The notes beneath the pieces were generated by a model. The model worked only from the letters and a program-made list of their open reading frames with translations. It had not been told where the DNA came from and searched no databases. From an uncultured Kiritimatiellota bacterium (GTDB lineage Bacteria > Verrucomicrobiota > Kiritimatiellia > RFP12 > DVOR01), in the NCBI GenBank assembly GCA_944389585.1, contig CALXMW010000008.1:1-64000 (forward strand): a stretch of DNA of 64,000 nucleotides, written 5' to 3'. The position numbers and the translations under genes are program-made. Below, piece by piece: positions 48,281 through 57,091 of the stretch. Numbering within the stretch: the first letter of the stretch is position 1; each line of letters starts with the position of its first letter.

Positions 48281-51200
48281 ATGTACCTGAAGGCGCTAGA
48301 GATTCAAGGCTTCAAGAGCTTCGCGGAGAAGACGCGGCTGACGTTCGAGCCGGGGATGATCGCCATCGTCGGGCCGAACGGCTGCGGCAAAAGCAACGTC
48401 TCCGACGCCATCCGCTGGGTGCTGGGCGAGCAACGGCCCAGCGCGCTGCGCTGCGCCAAGATGCAGGATCTCATCTTCAACGGCACCGACGCGCGCAAAC
48501 CACTGGGCATGGCCGAGGTGACGCTCGTCTTCGCCGACTGCGAGGGCGCCCTCGGCACCGAGTTCGGCGAGGTCTCCATCTCCCGCCGCGCCTACCGCGA
48601 CGGCGCGAACGCCTACTTCCTCAACAAAACCCCCTGCCGCCTGAAAGACATCCAACGCCTCTTCATGGGCACCGGCGTGGGCACCACCAGCTATTCCGTC
48701 CTGGCGCAGGGCCAAATCGACGCCATCCTCTCCTCGCGCCCCGAAGACCGCCGCGCCGTCTTCGAGGAGGCCGCCGGCGTCACCAAGTTCCGCGCCGACC
48801 GCCGCGAGGCCCTCCGCAAAATCGAGCAGACAGAGGAAAACCTCACCCGCCTCACCGACATCCTCCGCGAACTCCGCCGCCAGGCCAACCAACTCCAGCG
48901 CCAGGCCGAAAAGGCCGAAAAGGCCCGCGCCCTGCGCGCCGAGCTCCGCGGCGTCGACCTCTTCCTCGCCAAACGCCAAGCCGCCGCGCTCGAGGAAGCC
49001 ATCGCCGCCCACGGCCTCGCGGTGGCACAGGCCCTCAACCGCATCGCCGCCATCCAGGCCGAGGCCGAGGCCGGCGAAAAGGCCATCGCCTCGGCCAACG
49101 CCCGCATCCAGGCCGGCGAGGACGCCATCGCCTCCCTCTCCGAGCAGGCCGCCCAGGCCGCCGCCCGACACTCCCGCGCACAGGAAATCATCCAGACCAA
49201 CCTCGCGCGCATCGCCGAATACCGCGCCTGGGCCGAAGGCCTGGCACGCGAGCTCGAGGCCGCGCGCGAACGCCTCGAGGCCGGCGCGCGCGAACAAGGC
49301 CAAGACCCCGACCCCGACGCCTTCGAGGACGAGCGCGAGACCCTCCAAACCCTCCTCGACGACGCGCAGGACGCCTTCGACGCCCGCAAAGCCGCCCTCG
49401 ACGCCGCCCGCGCCGAGCTCCAATCCGCCCGCGACGCCCTCGCCGACTGCGACCGCAAACAGCTCCTCTGGCAACAGGCCCTCGCCAAGGCCGACGCCGG
49501 GCGCGAGGAACGCCTCCTCCGCCGCGAGCGCCTCGCCGCCGAGGCCGCCGAGGCCCAACGCCTGCGTGACGAGCGCACCGCCGCCCGAGACGCCGCCCAG
49601 GCCGAGGCCGACGCCAACCGCCAGACCGCCGACGACGCCCGCGAGGCCCTCATCGCCCTCGACGAAGACCGCTCCTTCGCCGCCGACGACATCGCCCAGG
49701 CCCAAGCCCGCCAGGCCGCCAAACGCCAGGCCCGCGCCGCACTCGAGGCCCAACGCGACCTCCTTTCCCGCCCCGCCCCCGGCGAACGCCCCGACGCCGG
49801 CGCGCGCCTCCTCGACCCCGCCAACCCCTTCGGCCTGGCGGAAGGCGACCTCCTCGGCCCCCTCGCCGAGGCCATCGACCCGCCGCCCGGGCTGCGCCGC
49901 GCCGCCGAGGCCGTGCTCGCTCCCTGGGCCCGCGCCTGGGTCGTCCGCACGCCGGAGGCCGCCCGCCGCGCCCTCGAGACCGCCGCCGAACGATGGCCCG
50001 AGGAGACCCTCCAGGTGCTCGTGGCGCAGGATTGCCCCGCGCCCGAGGGCTCGCTCGCCGCGCAAATCCCCGCCAAACCCGGCTTCGAGGGCCTCCTCGC
50101 GCGCCTCCTGGGCGGCTGGACGCTCGCCGACGCGCCGCTCGAAGGCCGCGCGGCCGTCTCCCCCGAAGGCACGCTCTTCTACGCCCAGGGCGGCGGCCTG
50201 CGCGCCCCCGGCGAAGGCTCCGACCCCCTCGCGCGCCGCCTGGCCTGCGAGGAACTCGACGCGAAGGCCGAGGCTCTCCTGCGCGAGGAGCGCGCCGAGG
50301 ACGCCGCCATCGCCGAGGCCCAAGCCCGCCTGGACGCGCTCGGCTCGAAACAGCGCGAGACGCAACGGACGCTCGAGAAGGCCCAGCGCGCCGCCAACCA
50401 GGCCGAAGGCGCCCTCACCGCCGCCGCGCGAGACGCCGCCCAGGCCGAGGCCCGCCGCGCCGACCTGGCCGCGAAGCTCGCCGAGGCCGAGGCCGACATC
50501 GGCCGCGAGGACGAGGGCCGCGAGGAGGCCCGAAAAGGCTTGGAAGGCCTGGCCGCCGAGCGCGAGCGCCTGACCGCGGCCGCGGGCGAGGCCACCGCCA
50601 AACTGCCCGCCCTAGAGGGCGAGGTCGACGCCGCCGGCACGCGCCTGAGCGAGGCCCGCTTCCGCATGGCCGGCTTCCTCCAACGCCGCGAGCACGCCCT
50701 GGCCCAACGCCGCGAGCGCGAGGCGCGCCAACAGGAACTGCGCGAGACCATCGCCCAGCGCGAGGCCTCCGGCGCCTCCTGCCAGGCCAACATCGAGAAG
50801 CTCGAGGACGACAACGCGCGCATCGTCGCCTCCCTCGGCGGCATGGAGCAGGAGACCCTGGCCCTGCAGGCGAAAATCGAGCAGGCCCGCGCCGACCGCC
50901 TGGAGCTGAACGCCCTGCGCGAGCGCCTCGAGGCCGTCAGCGCCGGGGCGCGCAGGACGCTGCAGGAGGCGCAGGAGGCCAAAGCCCGCGCCGAGGTGGC
51001 CATGGCCGAGGCCCGCGCCAAGCGCCAGGCCCTCCTGGAGCGCCTGGCGCGCGACTACGGCGTCCAGCCCGAGGGCCTCCAGGATGAACCCTGCGCCGCC
51101 TGGCCCGAGGGCGAGACCCCGCCCGACGAGGCGCTCGAGGCGCGCCTGGCCGAACTGCGCGAGGGGCTCGAGCGCATCGGCCCGGTGAACCTGCTGGCCA

Positions 51201-51790
51201 TCGACGAGTACAAGCAGCTGGAGGAGCGCCACGCCTTCTATCAGGCGCAGGCCGACGACCTCGCGCGGTCGCGCGACGAGCTGCTGGGGCTCATCAAGAC
51301 CATCAACGAGACCTCCGGCAAGCTCTTCCGCGAGACCTTCGCGCGGGCCGACGCGAACTTCCGCGCCATGTTCACGCGCCTCTTCAACGGCGGCGAGGCC
51401 CGCCTGGCCCTGCTCGAGAACGACGCCGACCCGCTGGAGTGCGGCATCGACATCATCGCCCGCCCCCCCGGCAAGAAGCCGCAGACCATCAGCCTGCTCT
51501 CCGGCGGCGAGCGCACCATGACGGCCGTGGCCCTGCTCTTCGCCATCTTCCTCATCAAGCCCGCGCCCTTCTGCCTGCTCGACGAGCTCGACGCCGCCCT
51601 CGACGACTCCAACATCGGCCGCTTCGTCGAGGCCCTCAAGGACTTCCTCGTCCACTCCCAATTCCTCATCATCACGCACAACCAGCACACCATCGCCGGC
51701 TCCGACATCGTCTACGGCGTGACCATGCCCGAAAAGGGCGTCTCGCGCACCCTCTCGATGCGCTTCGACCGGCGCGCGCAGGAGGAGTAG
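48281..51790 (+). CDS. smc: Chromosome segregation protein SMC
   Basis: 1169 residues, full length. Walker A is GPNGCGKSN (about residues 31-39), followed by the ABC head, long Glu/Ala/Arg-rich coiled coils, a hinge region around 510-640, then the second head with signature LLSGGERTM (about 1071) and Walker B FCLLDELDAAL (about 1097-1107). SMC forms condensin with ScpA and ScpB and compacts the chromosome. The MYLKALEIQGFKSF start is canonical. TACAAT (48268-48273) lies 7 bases before the ATG without a Shine-Dalgarno: leaderless. Coil composition is extremely Ala/Arg/Glu rich, as expected at this GC content. Confidence 0.96.
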   Translation: MYLKALEIQGFKSFAEKTRLTFEPGMIAIVGPNGCGKSNVSDAIRWVLGEQRPSALRCAKMQDLIFNGTDARKPLGMAEVTLVFADCEGALGTEFGEVSISRRAYRDGANAYFLNKTPCRLKDIQRLFMGTGVGTTSYSVLAQGQIDAILSSRPEDRRAVFEEAAGVTKFRADRREALRKIEQTEENLTRLTDILRELRRQANQLQRQAEKAEKARALRAELRGVDLFLAKRQAAALEEAIAAHGLAVAQALNRIAAIQAEAEAGEKAIASANARIQAGEDAIASLSEQAAQAAARHSRAQEIIQTNLARIAEYRAWAEGLARELEAARERLEAGAREQGQDPDPDAFEDERETLQTLLDDAQDAFDARKAALDAARAELQSARDALADCDRKQLLWQQALAKADAGREERLLRRERLAAEAAEAQRLRDERTAARDAAQAEADANRQTADDAREALIALDEDRSFAADDIAQAQARQAAKRQARAALEAQRDLLSRPAPGERPDAGARLLDPANPFGLAEGDLLGPLAEAIDPPPGLRRAAEAVLAPWARAWVVRTPEAARRALETAAERWPEETLQVLVAQDCPAPEGSLAAQIPAKPGFEGLLARLLGGWTLADAPLEGRAAVSPEGTLFYAQGGGLRAPGEGSDPLARRLACEELDAKAEALLREERAEDAAIAEAQARLDALGSKQRETQRTLEKAQRAANQAEGALTAAARDAAQAEARRADLAAKLAEAEADIGREDEGREEARKGLEGLAAERERLTAAAGEATAKLPALEGEVDAAGTRLSEARFRMAGFLQRREHALAQRREREARQQELRETIAQREASGASCQANIEKLEDDNARIVASLGGMEQETLALQAKIEQARADRLELNALRERLEAVSAGARRTLQEAQEAKARAEVAMAEARAKRQALLERLARDYGVQPEGLQDEPCAAWPEGETPPDEALEARLAELREGLERIGPVNLLAIDEYKQLEERHAFYQAQADDLARSRDELLGLIKTINETSGKLFRETFARADANFRAMFTRLFNGGEARLALLENDADPLECGIDIIARPPGKKPQTISLLSGGERTMTAVALLFAIFLIKPAPFCLLDELDAALDDSNIGRFVEALKDFLVHSQFLIITHNQHTIAGSDIVYGVTMPEKGVSRTLSMRFDRRAQEE

Positions 51791-51796
51791 CCCGCC

Positions 51797-52438
51797 ATGC
51801 CCGCGCTCATCATCGAGTTCGACCCCCTCTTCCTCGGCGGCTTCGCCCTCCCCGCGGAGGTCCTCTCCGAGCGCCTCGTCAAATACGGCATCGCCGACGA
51901 CGACCCCTTCCGCTTCGTCCGCCGCGTCTACGGCCGCCCCGTCGGCGAGGCCCTCGCCGCGCTCCTCCCCCCCGCCGTCGACGCCGCGCACGTCGAGCGC
52001 CGCCTCGCGGCCACCTACGCCGCGCTCCTCCAGCAAAACGCCCAGCAATCCATCCGCGGCGTGCGCGCCTTCCTGCGCCCCTTCGCCAAGCAAGGCGCGC
52101 GCATCGCCCTGGTCACCCGCCTGCGCCAGGCGGTGGTGGACGAGCTCGTCGAGGGCGTCCCCGGCGGCGCCCTGGCGGTGCTCGACCCGCAACCCCTGGC
52201 CGTCGGCCTCGCGCCCGACACCCTCCAGGCCGCGATCGTCTCCCTGGGGCTGCCCGTGCGCCACTGCTTCGGGCTCATGGCCTGCGGCGCCAGCGTCCGC
52301 GCCGCCGTCCGCGTGGGGCTCCGCGCCGCGGCGGTGCCAGACCCGATGGTCGCCTTCGAGGGGTGCGCGGGGGCGGACTTCGTGTGCGACACCTTCAGCC
52401 GCGCGCTCGTCTCCAAGCTCCGCGCCCGCCTGGCCTGA
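51797..52438 (+). CDS. HAD-like protein lacking the catalytic DxD motif
   Basis: 213 residues. Fold clues are HAD-like: a helical cap (RLAATYAALLQQNAQQSIRG), RIALVTRLRQ like motif II, and a C-terminal MVAFEGCAGADFVCD like motif IV. At the N-terminus, where HAD enzymes have DxDGT, it reads IEFDPLFLGG, so the nucleophile pair is absent or altered. It may be a pseudo-enzyme or a different fold. The ATG lies 6 bases after the smc stop, so the two are co-transcribed. Confidence 0.55.
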   Translation: MPALIIEFDPLFLGGFALPAEVLSERLVKYGIADDDPFRFVRRVYGRPVGEALAALLPPAVDAAHVERRLAATYAALLQQNAQQSIRGVRAFLRPFAKQGARIALVTRLRQAVVDELVEGVPGGALAVLDPQPLAVGLAPDTLQAAIVSLGLPVRHCFGLMACGASVRAAVRVGLRAAAVPDPMVAFEGCAGADFVCDTFSRALVSKLRARLA

Positions 52439-52542
52439 GCCGCCCGCCTACTGCGGGACGCGGGCGCGCAAAAAGGGGTGGCGCCGGCGCGCGGGCTTTG
52501 GCATAATGGGAGGGTAGACAGCCGAAGCGAAAGGAGCGAGCG

Positions 52543-53436
52543 ATGAAGGGTTTTCTGAGTGTGGCGGCGGCCGCCTTGGCCGCCTGTGCGCTGTTCGGGC
52601 AAAGCGGCGAGCAGCAGGCCGCGCGCCAGGCGCGGAGCGTCCACCTCGGATACCTCGGCGTGCCCCCGTCCGCGAAGGTCTTCTACGTGGAGGCGACGGC
52701 CGACCGCTTCCACCCCGGCTCCTACCTCTGCCTGCTGGGATTCGACGGCGGCTACGCCGGCGTCCAGGAGCTCGTCGACGGCCGGCACGTGGCCATCTTC
52801 TCGGTCTGGGAGCCCAGCAACCCCTTCGACTTCAAGGCCCACCCCGACGCCGTCCACGAGGACAAGCGCACCAAGGTGCTCTACGGCGGCGAGGGCGTCC
52901 AGGTCAGCCGCTTCGGCGGCGAGGGCACGGGCGGCAAATCGATGATGCCCTGGGCCTGGCAGCTGGGCCGCCCCGTCTGCATGGCCGTCTCCTGCGCGCC
53001 GGACGGCGCCTTCCGCACCGCCTACACCTGCTGGGTCTGGGACGAGGCCAAGGCCGACTGGTTCCGCATGGCCACCTTCTCCACCCTCGTCGGCGGCGAG
53101 CAGGCCACCCTGCGCGCCCCCTACTCCTTCCTGGAGGACTTCTGGCGCAACGTCGCCAGCAAGGGCCAGGTCCGCGCCGCCCGCTTCTCCCGCCTCTGGG
53201 CGTGGGACGGCCGGGCCTGGGGCGCCAGCCCCTCCGCCCGCTTCACCGCCGACGCCAACCCCCTCACCACCATCGACGCCGGCCCCGCCGCCGACGGCTT
53301 CTGGCTGGCCACCGGCGGCGACACCGCCAACGTCACCACCCCCCTCTGGGCCGAAGTCCGCCCCGGCGGCGCGCCGGACGCCTCCGCCGATCGCCGCGCC
53401 AAGCTCCTCCGCGCCATCGGCGCAACGGCCTCCTGA
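52543..53436 (+). CDS. Secreted DUF3472-like protein
   Basis: 297 residues with a signal peptide (MKGFLSVAAAALAACALFGQ). The stretches SYLCLLGFDGGYAGVQELVDG, AIFSVWEPSNP and KVLYGGEGVQVSRFGGEGTGG are the pattern of DUF3472, a beta-sandwich domain common in secreted proteins of gut Bacteroidota and PVC bacteria. Function is unknown, probably carbohydrate-related. A CATAAT -10 (52502-52507) and AAAGGAG before ATG 52543 give it an independent start. The phosphoesterase gene follows after 12 bases. Confidence 0.75.
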   Translation: MKGFLSVAAAALAACALFGQSGEQQAARQARSVHLGYLGVPPSAKVFYVEATADRFHPGSYLCLLGFDGGYAGVQELVDGRHVAIFSVWEPSNPFDFKAHPDAVHEDKRTKVLYGGEGVQVSRFGGEGTGGKSMMPWAWQLGRPVCMAVSCAPDGAFRTAYTCWVWDEAKADWFRMATFSTLVGGEQATLRAPYSFLEDFWRNVASKGQVRAARFSRLWAWDGRAWGASPSARFTADANPLTTIDAGPAADGFWLATGGDTANVTTPLWAEVRPGGAPDASADRRAKLLRAIGATAS

Positions 53437-53448
53437 GCCCAAGCGCCC

Positions 53449-54792
53449 ATGCGCGTCGCCTTCTTCGCAGACATCCATGCCAACCTCCCCGCGCTGGAGG
53501 CCGCGCTGGAGGACGCCCGCGCGCGCGGCGCCACCCACCTCATCAACCTCGGCGACCTCGTCGGCTACGGCCCCGAGCCCGCCGAGTGCCTCGCCCGCGT
53601 CCGGGAGGTCGCCTCCGCCTCCGTCCTGGGCAACCACGACGCCGCCGTCTGCGGCCTCCTCGACCCCAGGCTCTTCAACGCCTTCGCCCGCGAGACCGCC
53701 GAGCGCGCCGCCCTCGCCCTCGGCGCGGAGGAGCGCGCCTGGCTCGCCGCCCTGCCCTACGTGCTGGAGGGCGACGGCTTCGCCTGCGCCCACGGCAGCT
53801 TTGCCGACCCGCCGCGCTTCAACTACCTTGAGACGAAGGAGGACGCCGCGCTCAGCCTGGCCGCCCAGCCCGGCTTCCCCCTCCTCGTCGTCGGCCACAC
53901 CCACATCCCCCGCCTGTTCGCCCAGGAGGGCGGCGTCCTGCGCCAGCTCCCCCCCGAGGATCTCGCCCTCCGCCCCGGCGCGCGCTACGTGGTCAACCCC
54001 GGCTCCGTCGGCTTTCCCCGCGGCGAGCGCCTCACCGCCGACTATCTGCTTTACGACACCGTCACCGGCCGCATCGCCTTCCGCGCCGTGCCCTACGACC
54101 TGGCCCCCTACCGCCTGGCCCTGGTGCGCAACGGCTACAACCCGCTCAACTACTGGTTCCTCAGCCCCTCCGCGCGCCGGCGCCGCGCCGAGCAGGCCTT
54201 CCTCACTCCCCCGCGCAGCGCCCCCGCCCCCGGCGGCCCCTTCCGCCCCCGGCGCGACAGGGCCCTGCCCAAAGGCTTCTGGCTGGCCGCCGCCCTCCTT
54301 GGGCTCCTGCTCCTGGGGGCGGCCGCCGCGGCCTGGGCGCTCCGCCCCCCCGCCGACGCGCCCGCCGCCCAGGCCGCCGAACAGCCGCTCCTGCCGCCGC
54401 TTTCGTGCTGGGAAATCGGCGGCGCCGGGCTCAGCGTCCGGGCCGACGAGGCCGCCAATGCCCTCACCCTGGCGCCCGCCGCGCCGGGGCGCCCGTGCCA
54501 GGCCACCCTGCTCTCCCCCCTCGCCGCGCTCCCGGGGCACGTGGGCAAGCTCCGCCTCTCCTTCCGCACAGACGCCCGCGAGCATCCCGGGCTGCGCTAC
54601 ACCGCCCAAGTCATCTTCCACCGGCCGGACGGCTCCCAGCGCAAGGACGACCTCCACCCCTACAAGACCCCGCGCGACTGCGCCTATACCGTCACCGTCC
54701 CCAACGACGCAGCCGCCTTCCGCGTCCGCTTCACCTTTTCCCTCCCCGGCGCGCTCACCCTCACGGCCCCCACCCTGCGCGTGGTGGAGTGA
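53449..54792 (+). CDS. Metallophosphoesterase with a membrane anchor and extracytoplasmic domain
   Basis: 447 residues. Residues 1 to about 220 are a calcineurin-like phosphoesterase of the YfcE/MJ0936 type: FADIHANLPAL (7-17), LGDLVGYGP (about 34), LGNHDAAV (about 62), HGSF (about 112) and VGHTHIP (about 147), all metal-binding motifs intact. A basic linker leads to one membrane helix (GFWLAAALLGLLLLGAAAAA, about 281-300) and a C-terminal beta domain of about 140 residues. By the positive-inside rule the enzyme is cytoplasmic and the tail outside. No signal peptide. The layout is unusual for this family. Confidence 0.82.
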   Translation: MRVAFFADIHANLPALEAALEDARARGATHLINLGDLVGYGPEPAECLARVREVASASVLGNHDAAVCGLLDPRLFNAFARETAERAALALGAEERAWLAALPYVLEGDGFACAHGSFADPPRFNYLETKEDAALSLAAQPGFPLLVVGHTHIPRLFAQEGGVLRQLPPEDLALRPGARYVVNPGSVGFPRGERLTADYLLYDTVTGRIAFRAVPYDLAPYRLALVRNGYNPLNYWFLSPSARRRRAEQAFLTPPRSAPAPGGPFRPRRDRALPKGFWLAAALLGLLLLGAAAAAWALRPPADAPAAQAAEQPLLPPLSCWEIGGAGLSVRADEAANALTLAPAAPGRPCQATLLSPLAALPGHVGKLRLSFRTDAREHPGLRYTAQVIFHRPDGSQRKDDLHPYKTPRDCAYTVTVPNDAAAFRVRFTFSLPGALTLTAPTLRVVE

Positions 54793-54802
54793 GCCCATGA
54801 AA

Positions 54803-54832
54803 AAGCCCCGGCCTTCCCGGCCGGGGCTTTTT
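54803..54832. terminator. Bidirectional terminator before PEP-CTERM 3
   Basis: AGCCCCGGCC/GGCCGGGGCT with A-run and T-run on either side. It lies between the convergent phosphoesterase and PEP-CTERM 3 genes. Confidence 0.9.
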
Positions 54833-54848
54833 CGTGCCGTGGCGGCGC

Positions 54849-55508
54849 TTACGACGCGCGGCGGCGGAGGGCCAGGCCGGCCGCGCCCAGCGCGAGCAGC
54901 GCCAGCGCCGTGGGCTCGGGCACGCCGTCCGTGCTCTGCGTCTCCACCAGGTGCGCCACCTCCTCGGCCGTCAGCGGGCCGTCCCAGCCGGAGAAGCCCT
55001 CGAGCTTGAAGGAGGCGGTCGAGGCGTTGTTGCTGTTCAGGAAGACCTGGGGAAGCGTGGGGTAGGTGTTCGAGGCCGTGAAGATCACCTCGTTGTTGAC
55101 GTAGCAGGTGACGGTATTGGTATTCCCTTCGCGGCCATAGGCCAGGGTGAGGATGTACGTTTCGCCGGCCTTCAGCTCAACCTGCGTGGAGCCTTCGACC
55201 CAGGCGGTCTGGTTCGTGTTCAGGTGGATGCCCAGGTAAGTGCCGTCCGTCCTCGGGTCGTCTTTGCCGGCGATGCGGAAGGTGAGGCCGCCGAAGCCGT
55301 CCGCGTTCGTGTTGAAGATGTAGGCCTGCGTGTCGCTGAGCGTGTCGCTGACGGTGATTTTGGCAACGATGGAGAGGTTGTTGTTGAAGTCGACCTTCGC
55401 GTTCTTTCCGGCGAAGTCCCCGGTCGGGCGCGTCCACGAGCAGGTGACGGCCTGTGCGGCGGGGAGGGTGAGTGCGGCGAGGGCCGCGGCGAGGAAGAGG
55501 CGTTTCAT
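54849..55508 (-). CDS. PEP-CTERM sorted secreted protein 3
   Basis: 219 residues. Signal peptide MKRLFLAAALAALTLPAAQA; a LamG/concanavalin-like body (YIFNTNADGFGGLTFRI, ETYILTLAYGREGNTNTVTC, FKLEGFSGWDG), and a C-terminal anchor VPEPTALALLALG...RRR. It is a paralogue in design, not sequence, of PEP-CTERM 1 and 2. A GGGCGA/TCGCCC hairpin lies just before the AGGAG Shine-Dalgarno. The promoter contains a G10 tract in its spacer, so expression may vary between cells (inference). Confidence 0.85.
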   Translation of the reverse strand: MKRLFLAAALAALTLPAAQAVTCSWTRPTGDFAGKNAKVDFNNNLSIVAKITVSDTLSDTQAYIFNTNADGFGGLTFRIAGKDDPRTDGTYLGIHLNTNQTAWVEGSTQVELKAGETYILTLAYGREGNTNTVTCYVNNEVIFTASNTYPTLPQVFLNSNNASTASFKLEGFSGWDGPLTAEEVAHLVETQSTDGVPEPTALALLALGAAGLALRRRAS

Positions 55509-55556
55509 GCTGTCTGTTTCTCCTGTCTGGGCGACAATCGCCCGCAACGGGGAGAA

Positions 55557-55585
55557 AAGATAGCATAAGATAGGGGGGGGGGCAA
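55557..55585 (-). promoter_or_regulatory. PEP-CTERM 3 promoter with homopolymeric G10/C10 spacer tract
   Basis: On the minus strand TTGCCC (55585-55580), a 17-base spacer and TATCTT (55562-55557, preceded by TGC). Ten consecutive G on the plus strand (55573-55582) span the -35 end and the spacer. A change of one or two bases in the run would move the -35 relative to the -10. Confidence 0.6.
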
Positions 55586-55627
55586 GACTTATTTTTCGCG
55601 CGCCGCGCGGCGGGGCTCGGCTGGGGC

Positions 55628-55657
55628 AAAAAAACGCCCGTGGCGGGGCCACGGGCG
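55628..55657 (-). terminator. Terminator of tRNA-Tyr
   Basis: On the minus strand CGCCCGTGGC - CCC - GCCACGGGCG followed by TTTTTTT, just past the CCA end of the tRNA. Confidence 0.9.
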
Positions 55658-55662
55658 GAAGA

Positions 55663-55747
55663 TGGTGGTGGGTCTACGATTCGAACGTAGGAAGGCAAAG
55701 CCAGCGGATTTACAGTCCGCCCCAGTTGGCCACTTTGGTAACCCACC
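55663..55747 (-). tRNA. tRNA-Tyr (GTA)
   Basis: Minus strand, 85 nt including an encoded CCA. The acceptor GGTGGGT pairs with ACCCACC, the anticodon loop CTGTAAATC gives anticodon GTA, the T arm has GTTCGAATC, and there is a long class II variable arm as expected for bacterial tRNA-Tyr. Promoter TTGCGC (55790-55785), 17 bases, TATACT (55767-55762). Confidence 0.95.
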
Positions 55748-55793
55748 GGAAAACGCCGCATAGTATAGCAAAAGGGGCGCGGCGGCGCAAGCG

Positions 55794-56855
55794 TTATTTT
55801 GCGTTTGGGTTTGGGCGGAGGCGGGCGAGGAGGCGGGCGAGGAGGCCGCGGGGGCTGTCTTCGGGCAGGGGGCAGGGATGGGCGTTGAGGCTGGCGTAGC
55901 GGGCGCGGAGGGCGTCTTGGGAGGAGAGGGGGCGGGGGCCTTGGGGGGGAAGGGCGTAGGTGCCGTCGGGTTTCATGCGGCGGGCCTTGGCGTCGTCGGC
56001 GCGGAGGATGGCGATGAGCTGGAGGAGGTCTTGGCGGCAGTCGGGGTCGACGATGGGGGTGTAGACCTCGACGCGGCGGTTGAGGTTGCGGTTGAGGAAG
56101 TCGCCCGAGCCGATGAAGAGGCGTTCGTGGCCGGGCGCGCCGAAGCAGAGGAGGCGCGTGTGCTCGAGGCTGTCGCCGACGACGGAGCGGATGTCGAGGT
56201 TGTCGGTCTTGCCAGGGATGCCGGGGCGGACGCAGCAGATGCCGCGGACGTGGAGGTCGAGGCGGACGCCGGCGCGGGAGGCCTCGATGAGCTTCCGGAT
56301 GAGCGGCATGTTGTTGAGGGAGTTGACCTTGAGGAAGGCGTAGGCGGGGCGGCCGGCGCGGGCCTCGGCGATCTCTTGGTCGAGCTGGGCCAGGAGGCGG
56401 GGGAGGAAGGACTTGGGGGCGACCCAGAGGGCGTCGCTCTCGACCTCGGGGTCGCCGAGGCAGAGGGCGCGGAAGAGGCGGATGGCGTCGCGGCCGATGG
56501 TGGGGTCAGCGGTGAGGTAGGAGAGGTCGGTGTACTGGGCGGCGGTCTTTTCGTTGTAGTTGCCGGTGCCGATCTGGGTGAGGGTGCGGGGCTCGTCGCC
56601 GCCGTCGTTGTAGAGGATGAGGCAGACTTTGGCGTGGACTTTGTAGCCGGGGAGGCCGTAGATGACGGTGCAGCCGGCCTCCTGGAGCATCTCGGAGTAG
56701 TTGATGTTGTTCTCCTCGTCGAAGCGGGCGCGGAGCTCGAGGACGCAGAGGACGTCCTTGCCGTTCTCGGCGGCGCGGGCGAGGCCCCGGGCGAATCGCC
56801 TCGGGGCCTCAGTATGGAGGGATAGGAGAAACGAAGATGAGCGGCTTGCACTCAT
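55794..56855 (-). pseudogene. Truncated second copy of polyphosphate kinase (C-terminal half)
   Basis: An open frame of 353 codons. From residue about 24 on it is identical in protein to the C-terminal half of Ppk encoded at 58918-61032, including YKVHAKVCLILYN and VRGICCVRPGIPG. The N-terminal half of Ppk (with part of the active-site tunnel) is missing and replaced by MSASRSSSFLLSLHTEAPRRF; the last about 10 residues also differ (LARLRPNPNAK). On DNA level the shared block is 956 bp. A TATCTT -10 lies 12 bases before ATG 56855, so it might be expressed, but kinase activity is unlikely. Confidence 0.85.
55829..56784. repeat. 956-bp direct repeat, copy 1 (ppk 3' part)
   Basis: Matches 58938-59893 base for base by eye, offset 3109, same orientation. 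The right junction falls at a 9-bp inverted repeat (GAGGCCCCG...CGGGGCCTC, 56781-56810). Confidence 0.9.
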
Positions 56856-57091
56856 GCTTACGTCCCTAAGATAGCACAGAGTTTGGCGTGGAGGACGGCG
56901 CGCCTGGGGGATTTTGGCGTTGCATACGGCCGTAAGCAGTGCGACCGCACGCCCGCGGCCACATCCCACACACCAACCAGCCCCACATGCCAACCCAGGC
57001 CCGCACGCCCCGCACCGTGCGCCCGCCTGACCACAACCTCGCGCACCCGCACCAGGCCCGCACGCCCGTACCTAAGCCAAGATTGGCGGCA

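Noticed and set aside
56874-57091. Possible gene or RNA in the C-rich gap beside the ppk fragment
   Set aside because: Only degenerate ACGCCC/CACCAG-type repetition is seen; no frame, stem or promoter pattern worth a call.
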